DNA from: an uncultured Verrucomicrobiales bacterium
GTDB lineage: Bacteria; Verrucomicrobiota; Verrucomicrobiia; Verrucomicrobiales; Akkermansiaceae
Reading direction: 5' to 3'
DNA length: 39,762 nucleotides
Assembly: GCA_937969125.1 (NCBI GenBank)
Contig: CALBVA010000014.1
Span: 1 to 39,762, forward strand
Part shown: positions 24,719 through 31,750 of the stretch, one piece after another
Numbering within the stretch: position 1 is the first letter of the stretch
Layout of the letters: each line of letters starts with the position of its first letter
The notes under the pieces: generated by a model
Database searches by the model: none
The model's input: the letters and a program-made list of their open reading frames with translations, nothing else
What the model was told of the DNA's origin: nothing
Translations under genes and position numbers: made by a program

Positions 24719-25405
24719 TCACGCTCCGCGAATGGCGCTGATCGCTTCTTTCATATCCGGTGCTCCGAAGGTCGATGAGCCGGCCACCAGGACGTTGGCT
24801 CCGGCTGCGGTTGCGATCGGGGCGGTCTCGATGCCAATGCCGCCATCAACCTGGATGTGGTAGGCGAGGTCATGTGATGAGCGATAAGCCGTCGCCTCCT
24901 CGATCTTAGGCATGACCGATTCCATGAATGACTGCCCGCCAAAGCCTGGCACCACCGTCATGGCGAGGAGGAGATCGATGTCTGTGAGATAGGGGACCAC
25001 CGCATCGAAGGGAGTGGCGGGGTTGAAAGCGAGGCCGGCCTTGCAACCGGCTTCGCGGATCGCCTTGAGCGTGGACGCCACATCGTGATCCGCCTCGGGC
25101 TCTACATGCACGGTGATGAGGTCAGAGCCGGCCCCGATGAAGCGGGGAAGGAAGTGATCCGGCCTCGTGATCATCAGATGAACGTCGAGGAAGACGTCAT
25201 TGGTCTCGTGAATAGCCTGAATGATCGCCGGTCCGAAGGAGATATTATCCACGAAGTGCCCGTCCATGACATCCAGATGCATCCAATCGGCACCCGCATT
25301 GATGGCACGCGTTGTTTCATCAGCCACTCGACCGAAGTCGGCAGCTAGCAGTGAGGGGGCGATGATTCGGTCCTGATAATTCCACTTCTTCACGCCGCGA
25401 TTCAT
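24719..25405 (-). CDS. rpe: Ribulose-phosphate 3-epimerase
   Basis: A 228-aa TIM-barrel enzyme interconverting ribulose 5-phosphate and xylulose 5-phosphate in the pentose phosphate pathway. Motifs in order: IIAPSLLAADFG, WMHLDVMDGHFVDNISFGP (metal-binding His and Asp), VHLMI, TVHVEPEADHD, GLAFNPATP, MTVVPGFGGQSFM and IQVDGGI. The ATG at 25405 was chosen because the longer frame would start inside the terminator hairpin at 25432-25470, which ends the upstream gene. It lies just before the SHD1-protein gene, with 52 bp between. Confidence 0.96.
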   Translation of the reverse strand: MNRGVKKWNYQDRIIAPSLLAADFGRVADETTRAINAGADWMHLDVMDGHFVDNISFGPAIIQAIHETNDVFLDVHLMITRPDHFLPRFIGAGSDLITVHVEPEADHDVASTLKAIREAGCKAGLAFNPATPFDAVVPYLTDIDLLLAMTVVPGFGGQSFMESVMPKIEEATAYRSSHDLAYHIQVDGGIGIETAPIATAAGANVLVAGSSTFGAPDMKEAISAIRGA

Positions 25406-25431
25406 AGGCGGATTCCCCGGCAATGGCTCGC

Positions 25432-25470
25432 AAAAAAAAGCGACCGTCCGGAATATCCGGAGCGGCCGCA
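25432..25470 (-). terminator. Intrinsic terminator after the TPR/STN gene
   Basis: On the minus strand a long GC-rich imperfect stem (GCGGCCGCTCCGGA pairing with TCCGGACGGTCGC) is followed by eight T residues. It ends the transcript of the 25492-26091 gene and separates it from rpe. Confidence 0.85.
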
Positions 25471-25491
25471 TGGGAAGATGATCAGTAGAGG

Positions 25492-26091
25492 TTAATCAAA
25501 GGGATTGGCTTTCTTCTGATTCTTTTTTTCAATGTTACCGGTCTTTGGGGCTTTCGAGCCAGTCGGGCGAATCACTGTGGCATACTCATCGTAGCGCGCA
25601 GTGGCTCCGGCACTATCCAGAATGTATTTCAGTGCGGCGGAAATCGGGATGTTGTTCAGCTTCAAGTTCACCGTCTTCTTTGTGAGTTTTCCCGTGGGAT
25701 CCTGCACCACGAAATTCGGGGTGAATTCCTCGTTTGTCGCCTTCGACGACAGAGCGTCTAGGGCCTGCAGAGCTTCCTCGAAAGTGGCCTTGTTGAAGTG
25801 CACCTCTTTCAGCCGCGTCGTGGTGAAAAGTTTCTTCCGCTTGGCCAATTTCACCTTCGCCGTGATGGCGGGCAGTTGGGTCAGCTGATAGCGTGCGTGA
25901 CCGTGGTTCGGCTGGAGCTTTAGTAATGCTTCGAAGGCTGACTTGGCCTTGATGGGATCACCTGCTTTCAGCGAGGCAATGCCACTCTTATAGAGGGCAT
26001 TGATTTTCTTCGCCTTGTCTTTGAATTCGTCGGCGAGCGCGCAGGTCGTCATGGACAACCCAATTGCCAGGATGGCTTTCAGTTTTTTCAT
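25492..26091 (-). CDS. Exported TPR protein with secretin-STN-like C-terminal region
   Basis: A 199-aa protein with signal peptide MKKLKAILAIGLSMTTCALA. Residues of about 22-75 form one or two TPR-like helix pairs (YKSGIASLKAGDPIKAKSAF, LLKLQPNHGHARY). The C-terminal half (about 95-175) has the pattern of a short secretin/TonB N-terminal (STN) domain: VHFNKATFEEALQALDALS, then VNLKLNNIPISAALKYILDS and a final ATVIRP strand. The tail is Lys-rich. Similar exported TPR-STN proteins are common in Verrucomicrobiota; their function is unknown to me. It has its own terminator and is divergent from lexA. Confidence 0.68.
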   Translation of the reverse strand: MKKLKAILAIGLSMTTCALADEFKDKAKKINALYKSGIASLKAGDPIKAKSAFEALLKLQPNHGHARYQLTQLPAITAKVKLAKRKKLFTTTRLKEVHFNKATFEEALQALDALSSKATNEEFTPNFVVQDPTGKLTKKTVNLKLNNIPISAALKYILDSAGATARYDEYATVIRPTGSKAPKTGNIEKKNQKKANPFD

Positions 26092-26115
26092 TGTAGTTTG
26101 GGATTTGGTTGGTGT

Positions 26116-26150
26116 TGATTGGCGGAGCGTGAAATTCGCTTAACCAATCA
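26116..26150 (-). other. Two-tier stem-loop upstream of the TPR/STN gene
   Basis: TGATTGG (26116-26122) pairs with CCAATCA (26144-26150), and inside it AGCG (26126-26129) pairs with CGCT (26137-26140). It lies 25 bp upstream of the ATG at 26091, so it would sit in that gene's 5' leader or be a protein-binding palindrome. Confidence 0.4.
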
Positions 26151-26247
26151 GCACTCTATGGAGGGTGATTTAATACGTCAAGATCCCCCTTGAATTGAAA
26201 TGACCTTGCAGGCTTATTTTTAAATTTGAGCTGGACTTGATTGATCT

Positions 26248-26270
26248 AATGAATAGTGTTCATTGAATCA
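26248..26270. promoter_or_regulatory. Candidate LexA operator upstream of lexA
   Basis: AATGAA-N5-TTCATT (26248-26264) is a perfect inverted repeat 15 bp before the lexA ATG. The overlapping TGTTC-ATTG-AATCA (26257-26270) fits one half of the TGTTC-N4-GAACA motif I recall for verrucomicrobial LexA, with three of five bases in the other half. Autoregulation of lexA makes an operator here likely; the exact site is uncertain. Confidence 0.45.
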
Positions 26271-26278
26271 CTTTCACC

Positions 26279-26896
26279 ATGGCCGAAAAACTTACAAAGC
26301 GTCAGCAGGAGCTCCTCGATTTTCTTAAGTATTCTCAAAACAAGAACGGCCTCATGCCGTCCACTCGTGAAATTCAGGCCCATTTCGGTTTTGCCAGCCA
26401 GACCGCTGCCATGAGTCATCTTCGCGCTTTGGAGAAGAAGGGCGTCATTGTTCGCCTCGCCGGTAAGGCCCGTGCTGTCGTATTTCCTGCCGATCTTGAG
26501 CGGGAAGAAGTCATGGATATCCCCGTTTACGGCAGCATTGCCGCAGGTATGGCGGAAGTGGTGGATGAAGAAAAGGTGGGCTGTGTTTCCATCGATATTG
26601 CCTCACTGGGAATTCCTAGGAATGCTCGCACCTTCGGCCTCCAAGTCCGTGGGGAATCGATGATCGATGCCCACATCTGTGATGGAGACACTGTCATCAT
26701 GGAATTCCGTGAGCCTCGTCACCTCGATATCGTTGCCGCTTTGATTGATGACGAGACCACTCTGAAAAGATTCATCATGGAGAAGGGGCGTCCCTATCTT
26801 CGCGCCGAAAATGAGAACTTCCCCGATCTCATTCCTGCCCGCGAACTCGTCGTCCAGGGCGTAATGGTCGGTCTGCTCCGTACGGGCCGCATGTAA
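26279..26896 (+). CDS. lexA: SOS repressor LexA
   Basis: A 205-aa repressor-protease. Residues 1-70 form the winged-helix DNA-binding domain (TKRQQELLDFLKYSQ, PSTREIQAHFGFASQTAAM). The cleavage site is Ala89-Gly90 in GSIAAGM, and the catalytic pair is Ser127 (RGESMIDAHI) and Lys163 (TTLKRF). The C-terminal dimerisation domain is complete. RecA-stimulated self-cleavage would release SOS genes after DNA damage. An inverted repeat just upstream (26248-26264) supports autoregulation. The ATG sits in a context without a clear Shine-Dalgarno. Confidence 0.96.
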   Translation: MAEKLTKRQQELLDFLKYSQNKNGLMPSTREIQAHFGFASQTAAMSHLRALEKKGVIVRLAGKARAVVFPADLEREEVMDIPVYGSIAAGMAEVVDEEKVGCVSIDIASLGIPRNARTFGLQVRGESMIDAHICDGDTVIMEFREPRHLDIVAALIDDETTLKRFIMEKGRPYLRAENENFPDLIPARELVVQGVMVGLLRTGRM

Positions 26897-27031
26897 AGTG
26901 GCGGCGCTTTCCAGGCGCCAAGCCAAATTCCAAGGAATCCCGGTCAAGCGTATCGTCATGGCGTTTGAAAAGCACCACCACGCTGCTTTCCCCATCGACG
27001 ACTGGGCTCGAGTCCGTAAACTTCGCCTGAC

Positions 27032-27676
27032 ATGATGAATGGAAAAGCAGTCGAATGGATCTCGCGCCTCCTCCTTGCCGGAGTCTTTCTGTGGAGTGGA
27101 ATCACTAGCCTGTTGGAGCAGCTCGCGTCTCCGGGGCATTGGACATTTTTTCTTATTCCGTCGCTGGAGATTTTAACGGCTCTCATTGTCCTCATCGCGA
27201 CCTGGCGGGTCCTCTTCCTCATTTTCGGGGCCTATTTCATCACCAGTGGAATTCTAAAGCTCGGTGCGCTTCAGGCCTTTACTCAGGCCATTGGAAATTA
27301 CGCACCCGCCTTTGCCGGTGATTATTGGAAGAGCTTCCGCTCATTGATGGAGGAACCGAAGGACGCGTACGTAGCCTACTCGCTCCCGTGGTTGGAGATT
27401 TTCACCGGAGCAATGGTCATCATTGGCTTCGGTCGGCGTCTCTCCCTCGTCGTCCTCATGGGTCTGCTCATGTTCTTCAACTTCCTCATTGCGATGGCTA
27501 TGTTCCAGGGACTCAATATCAACTGCGGTTGCTTCGCTGAAGACAGTAAGCCTACGAATTACCCCTTGAAGCTCGCGGTTAATACCGGCCTCTGGATCAT
27601 CGCCGCGCTCTTACTGATCTTCGATTTTAGGCTCGCCCGCTTTCGGTCGGCGGAGGCGAATGGGAGTGATGCATGA
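27032..27676 (+). CDS. MauE/DoxX-like redox-associated membrane protein
   Basis: A 214-aa inner-membrane protein with about six helices in a duplicated arrangement (SRLLLAGVFLWSGITSLLEQ, then LEIFTGAMVIIGFGRRLSLV). The motif GLNINCGCFAED between late helices is the Cys pair typical of MauE and related DoxX-family proteins, linked to disulfide or vitamin K epoxide reductase-type redox chemistry. A second ATG follows directly (27035), so the exact start is open by one codon. It is followed by pyrF with 40 bp between the stop and the preferred pyrF start. Its redox partner is not in the window. Confidence 0.8.
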   Translation: MMNGKAVEWISRLLLAGVFLWSGITSLLEQLASPGHWTFFLIPSLEILTALIVLIATWRVLFLIFGAYFITSGILKLGALQAFTQAIGNYAPAFAGDYWKSFRSLMEEPKDAYVAYSLPWLEIFTGAMVIIGFGRRLSLVVLMGLLMFFNFLIAMAMFQGLNINCGCFAEDSKPTNYPLKLAVNTGLWIIAALLLIFDFRLARFRSAEANGSDA

Positions 27677-27716
27677 TCGCCTTGCCACCGTGAGGTCCAT
27701 CGTTACCCTTTCGCCC

Positions 27717-28496
27717 ATGACCTACGTTGACCGTCTAAAATCCCGCCTTGAAGTGACCGGCTCAGCCCTCTGTGTGGGCCTCGATCCGAGACCTGATTTT
27801 ACCGAAGGCGGGGTTGATGGGGTCGCGGAATTCCTGTACCGCGTTGTCGGGGAAACTGCCGAATACGCCGCCGCCTTTAAGCCGAATATGGCTTACTTTG
27901 AAGCGATGGGATTGCGAGGAATTGAGATCCTCGAAAACCTCCTCCAGAAGATGCCAAAGGAGGTCCCCGTCATTCTCGATGCGAAGCGTAGCGACATCGG
28001 CGAAACCCAGAAATACTACGCCCGCTCCTACTTCGAAAACTGGGGAGTCGATGCCGTCACTCTCAATCCCTTTCTCGGTTATGACACTCTGGAGCCCTTT
28101 CTCGATTTCGAGGGAAAGGGAGTGTACCTCCTCGCCGTCACCTCGAACCCCGGCAGTGCTGATTTCCAGCGTCGTGACTGCGAAGGAAAGGCCCTCTTTG
28201 AACGCGTCGGCGATCTCTGCGAACGCGCGCTTTCCGAGGGCAAGAAAACGACCGCTGGCCTGGTGGTGGGATTGACCAATGCCGACTCGGGTGTCCTGGC
28301 CAATCTCCCCGACGTCCCGCTTCTCGTCCCCGGCCTCGGTGCACAGGGCGGCAGCTTGAATGCGCTTTCCGACAGCGGTCGCACCGCCGCCAGTGTCATC
28401 AATGTCTCCCGCGGCATCACCTATGCTGATGGGAATACCAACTACGCTGGCCTCGCCAAACATTGGGCGGACGAAATCGCGAAGAGCCTCGCGTAA
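27717..28496 (+). CDS. pyrF: Orotidine 5'-phosphate decarboxylase, type II
   Basis: A 259-aa TIM-barrel enzyme making UMP from OMP, the last step of pyrimidine synthesis. The ATG at 27717 gives the type II family start (MTYVDRLKSRLE ... CVGLDPRPD). Upstream in-frame ATGs at 27660 and 27669 overlap the preceding gene and add a non-conserved extension. FKPNMAYFEAMG, the catalytic DAKRSDIGETQKYYA, LNPFLGYDTLEPFL, TSNPGS and the phosphate-binding INVSRGI region are intact. The MBL-fold gene starts six bases after its stop. Confidence 0.95.
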   Translation: MTYVDRLKSRLEVTGSALCVGLDPRPDFTEGGVDGVAEFLYRVVGETAEYAAAFKPNMAYFEAMGLRGIEILENLLQKMPKEVPVILDAKRSDIGETQKYYARSYFENWGVDAVTLNPFLGYDTLEPFLDFEGKGVYLLAVTSNPGSADFQRRDCEGKALFERVGDLCERALSEGKKTTAGLVVGLTNADSGVLANLPDVPLLVPGLGAQGGSLNALSDSGRTAASVINVSRGITYADGNTNYAGLAKHWADEIAKSLA

Positions 28497-28502
28497 TCGG
28501 TC

Positions 28503-29399
28503 ATGGATAAGCAGCAGCGAAACGCCGGACTGCGTCCGAAGAAAGGCTGGCCGGGGAGGAATTACACTTTCTGGCGACATCGCCTGCTGCCTCAGCTCCT
28601 TAAAAAACGGGAAGGCGAAATGCGCGAGCCCGTCCTCTCTCCGCCTGATGAGGGTGTCATTCGCGCGACCTGGATAGGTCATGCTTCTTTTCTGGTGCAG
28701 TTCGGGAGTCACGCCGTGATCTTTGATCCCAATTGGGCCCACTTCCACGGACCAGTGAAGCGACAGACCGAGCCTGGCCTTAGCATTGGCAACCTGCCGG
28801 ATCTCGATCTCGTCCTCGTCTCCCATGCTCACTTCGATCACCTCCATAAAAAATCACTTCGGACCATTGAGACGGGAGAGGGGATTGTCGTCCCAAGAGG
28901 GAGTGGGAATCTTGTCCGGAAACTCGGCTTTGATCGCGTCACGGAGATGAAGGTCTGGGAAGAAATGAATTTTGGCGGGATGCGTGTGGTTCACACGCCG
29001 AGCCATCACTGGGGTGCACGCTACGGAACGGATGTGAATCGGGACTACGGCGGCTTCCTCGTCGGGTCCGGCGATCGAAAAGTTTTCCATTGTGGTGACA
29101 GCGCCTACTTTGAGGGCTTTAAGGAGATCGGCCTCCGCGAGGATATCTGCCTCGCTCTTTTACCCATCGGAGCCTACGAAGCTCCGAGTGGAAGGGATGT
29201 CCATATGAATCCCGAGGAAGCGCTCGATGCCTTTGGGGATCTCAATGCCGACTTCATGATCCCCATGCACTACGGTACTTTTCCGCTCGGCAATGAGCAC
29301 CCCAACGAGCCGGTGGAGCGTCTTCTCGCCGAGGCCAAGCGACGCGGGATTCAGGATCAGGTCATCATTCCTCAGCCGGGGAGTGCGATCGAAGTCTAG
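28503..29399 (+). CDS. MBL-fold metallo-hydrolase (NAPE-PLD/UlaG-like)
   Basis: A 298-aa metallo-beta-lactamase-fold protein. The metal motif HAHFDH is at residues 108-113, with further ligand candidates in SHHWGAR, GDSAY and the C-terminal MHYGTF. The sequence around RATWIGHASFLVQFG and FDPNWAHFHGP is typical of the NAPE-PLD/RomA-like and UlaG-like group, which includes phospholipase-type and lactonase-type enzymes. The first 40 residues are basic with a WPGRNYTFWRH segment, as in NAPE-PLD-like members. The substrate is unknown. It starts six bases after pyrF and its stop overlaps the convergent BatD-BatE stop by 4 bp. Confidence 0.85.
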   Translation: MDKQQRNAGLRPKKGWPGRNYTFWRHRLLPQLLKKREGEMREPVLSPPDEGVIRATWIGHASFLVQFGSHAVIFDPNWAHFHGPVKRQTEPGLSIGNLPDLDLVLVSHAHFDHLHKKSLRTIETGEGIVVPRGSGNLVRKLGFDRVTEMKVWEEMNFGGMRVVHTPSHHWGARYGTDVNRDYGGFLVGSGDRKVFHCGDSAYFEGFKEIGLREDICLALLPIGAYEAPSGRDVHMNPEEALDAFGDLNADFMIPMHYGTFPLGNEHPNEPVERLLAEAKRRGIQDQVIIPQPGSAIEV

Positions 29400-31732
29400 T
29401 CGCTCACATCATCCACGGTCTCCAGGCTTTCGCTTGAGACCCACCCGCTAAGGCCGCCTGAAAGCTGGATGTAGGACCACTCGCCCGAAGTCTTCGTGAC
29501 ATGGCAAATGCTCCCGACGAGATTTGCGCGCGTGGGCTTGCCTCCCTTATAAGGCTGACTCTGTAAAGGCACCTCAGTGGTGACGACACTCATCCGATGG
29601 ATGGGCAGGGCGTCGGTCGGTTCGGGATAGAGGAACCATCCGGAAATGCCGAGAACAAGCCCCAGCGCAGCTATCGTGGAGCTGACGGGCAGGACGATAC
29701 TCCGAAGCTTTCCGGGCCTAAGAAGCAGGACTGTGAAAATAAGAATGACGCCCCAAGCTCCTGCAAAGATCAGCTGGAGGTAAAGTTGCTTTGGTAGAAT
29801 TGCGACCAGTTCGGTGCCTTTTAGTTTCTCCCGATGAATGCCCGGGAGGCGATTGAGAAGTTCGGAAGCATCGCCGCCTTGCGCTTCAAATCGGGCCGCC
29901 CAGAGAACCGCTGGGCCGGGGTTTTTGAGCGCTTCTTCGCAGAGGGCGAGGTTATAGAAATGTTCCGGAGTGGGATTGGACGCCATCTCGCGAATAATCT
30001 CTGCCTTTGATCCTTCCGGGTCAGCCGGATCCAGCGCGTGAGCGGGGAGGGTCTGGAAGGTGAGGAGCAGACCGATCAACAAAACGGGGCTGAGTGATTT
30101 TAGCAGATTCAGAATGCGGTTCTTCTCTGTCGTTTCCAGCGGCTCTGGCTCGAGATCGGGCGCGAAGCAGATCGCATCGCGGGTCTCGAAGATCTCCTGA
30201 AGATCTCCATTCTCCCCGCCGCGCCAGCGGGTCGCGAAGTTCGCGCTTAGCCGGTAAAATTGCACCCGGTCTTCTGCTGACTTTGAGAGTTCGCCGAGTT
30301 CATTCTGGAATTCTCGGACCGGCTGGGAGGCGATCATTCTTTCCGCCATCCGCTGCTTCATCCAGAGGGCAAGGATTGCAATGAAAAGTCCGGCCGGAAG
30401 AATTTGCCAGAGCCAGGGAAGCGCAGGGTTGGCTCCGACAGTGTTAAAGTTTTTGATCCCGGCACTACCCGGCGTGAGAAATTGCAAACCTCCGGTTTCC
30501 TTTGCGGTCATTGCTAATGAGGTCCCGGTGATCTTCAACGGTTGCGGCGGGGAATTGAGAGTTCGGAATTTCTCGAGAACGGGGTCGAAGAAAACGAAGC
30601 GGTAGGGCGGAAGTTGACCAACGTTTTTGATCGGGCGGATGACTTGGGAAAATTCCACCGTTCCAATACTGGATCTGCGTTCTCCGCCTTGTGGTTTTGC
30701 GGCCATCTCGAATTGCTTCCAGTGGCCCTCTGGATCGACGAGGACGGGGCCGGAGAACTGGTCGAGGTTTCCTTGGCCACTGATCTTGGCTTCGACGGTG
30801 ATAGTGTCGCCGAGGTTGATTTCGGTATTGAGGGCCTTCGTGGTGAGGGTGAAATTGCCCACCGCTCCGGCGAAGCCTGCCGGAGCCCCGGCGGGAAGGG
30901 GGCGGACGTTGAGTGTGACTGAGGGAAAGTTGAAATCATGTGCCTCGCTTCGTGAGACAAACATGCCACGTCCCGAGACCGTGCGGGAGCAGAAGGTCTG
31001 CGCTTTCCCCGGACCAAGGGTGAGGGTTCCCTCACGGAGGGCATTGATGGAGGAACGGTAGGAGGTGACGAGAAACTGGGTTCCCTCCCGAACCAGGATT
31101 CCGGTAGCCTCCCGTTCTCCGGCAAAGCGCCACGCCGCGAGGCCATCTTTTTCCATCTCGATGATCCTTGGATCGGTGATTCTCAGGCGGTCGGGCTGTT
31201 GGTAGGCAAGGTAGAGCTTGGCCTCCACCGATTGTGTTTCACCGAGGAAGGGGGAGTTTTTCTCCAGGAAGATGCCGGAGAGGTAGGGAGTCACAGCGCC
31301 TCCACCAAGGCTGAGACCATTGATCTTGAGTTTTTCGACCGGGTGAACGCGGACGAGGAATGGCTTGGTTTCGAAGACTCGGTTGCCGGAGACGACTTTA
31401 AAGGACGGGATGGTGTGCAGTCCGGGTTCGAGTCCGGAGACGAAGTATTGGTAAACCTCACGAATGTATCCGCCCCGCCTAACATTACCCTGTTGTCGGC
31501 GTTCGAGGACGAGAGGGTGCATCTCCGGTTGTTCCGGCCAGCCGATGATGCGGACATTCTGCAACTCAAGGTTGAGCATGGCTTTCTCGCCGACGACGAG
31601 ATTCTCGGAGCTGAGAGTGGCGGTGACAGCTGCGGTGCGGGAATCATTTTGCATTTGACCGTGCACCAGGCCGATCAGAAAAAATGAGAACCACCGAATG
31701 AAGTGGAATTGAAAAGTGGAAGGGCGGAACAC
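29396..31732 (-). CDS. BatD-BatE fusion protein
   Basis: A 778-aa envelope protein. Residues 1-25 form a signal peptide (FIRWFSFFLIGLVHGQ). Residues of about 30-430 form the BatD region with repeated Ig-like beta domains (ATLSSENLVVGEKAMLNLEL; LNTEINLGDTITVEAKISGQGNLDQF), followed by a membrane helix (LPWLWQILPAGLFIAILALW). An internal signal-peptide-like stretch (LLIGLLLTFQTLPAHA, near 550-565) then opens a BatE-like part: a TPR-like unit (HFYNLALCEEALKNPGPAVL), two further helices, and an SH3b-type domain at the C-terminus (GEWSYIQLSGGLSGWV). It is the last gene of the Bat cassette, starting 18 bp after the BatB-BatC gene. The reading as a gene fusion is inferred from the internal signal peptide. 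Confidence 0.8.
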   Translation of the reverse strand: MFRPSTFQFHFIRWFSFFLIGLVHGQMQNDSRTAAVTATLSSENLVVGEKAMLNLELQNVRIIGWPEQPEMHPLVLERRQQGNVRRGGYIREVYQYFVSGLEPGLHTIPSFKVVSGNRVFETKPFLVRVHPVEKLKINGLSLGGGAVTPYLSGIFLEKNSPFLGETQSVEAKLYLAYQQPDRLRITDPRIIEMEKDGLAAWRFAGEREATGILVREGTQFLVTSYRSSINALREGTLTLGPGKAQTFCSRTVSGRGMFVSRSEAHDFNFPSVTLNVRPLPAGAPAGFAGAVGNFTLTTKALNTEINLGDTITVEAKISGQGNLDQFSGPVLVDPEGHWKQFEMAAKPQGGERRSSIGTVEFSQVIRPIKNVGQLPPYRFVFFDPVLEKFRTLNSPPQPLKITGTSLAMTAKETGGLQFLTPGSAGIKNFNTVGANPALPWLWQILPAGLFIAILALWMKQRMAERMIASQPVREFQNELGELSKSAEDRVQFYRLSANFATRWRGGENGDLQEIFETRDAICFAPDLEPEPLETTEKNRILNLLKSLSPVLLIGLLLTFQTLPAHALDPADPEGSKAEIIREMASNPTPEHFYNLALCEEALKNPGPAVLWAARFEAQGGDASELLNRLPGIHREKLKGTELVAILPKQLYLQLIFAGAWGVILIFTVLLLRPGKLRSIVLPVSSTIAALGLVLGISGWFLYPEPTDALPIHRMSVVTTEVPLQSQPYKGGKPTRANLVGSICHVTKTSGEWSYIQLSGGLSGWVSSESLETVDDVSD

Positions 31733-31750
31733 TCGGATATGGGGGAGAGA

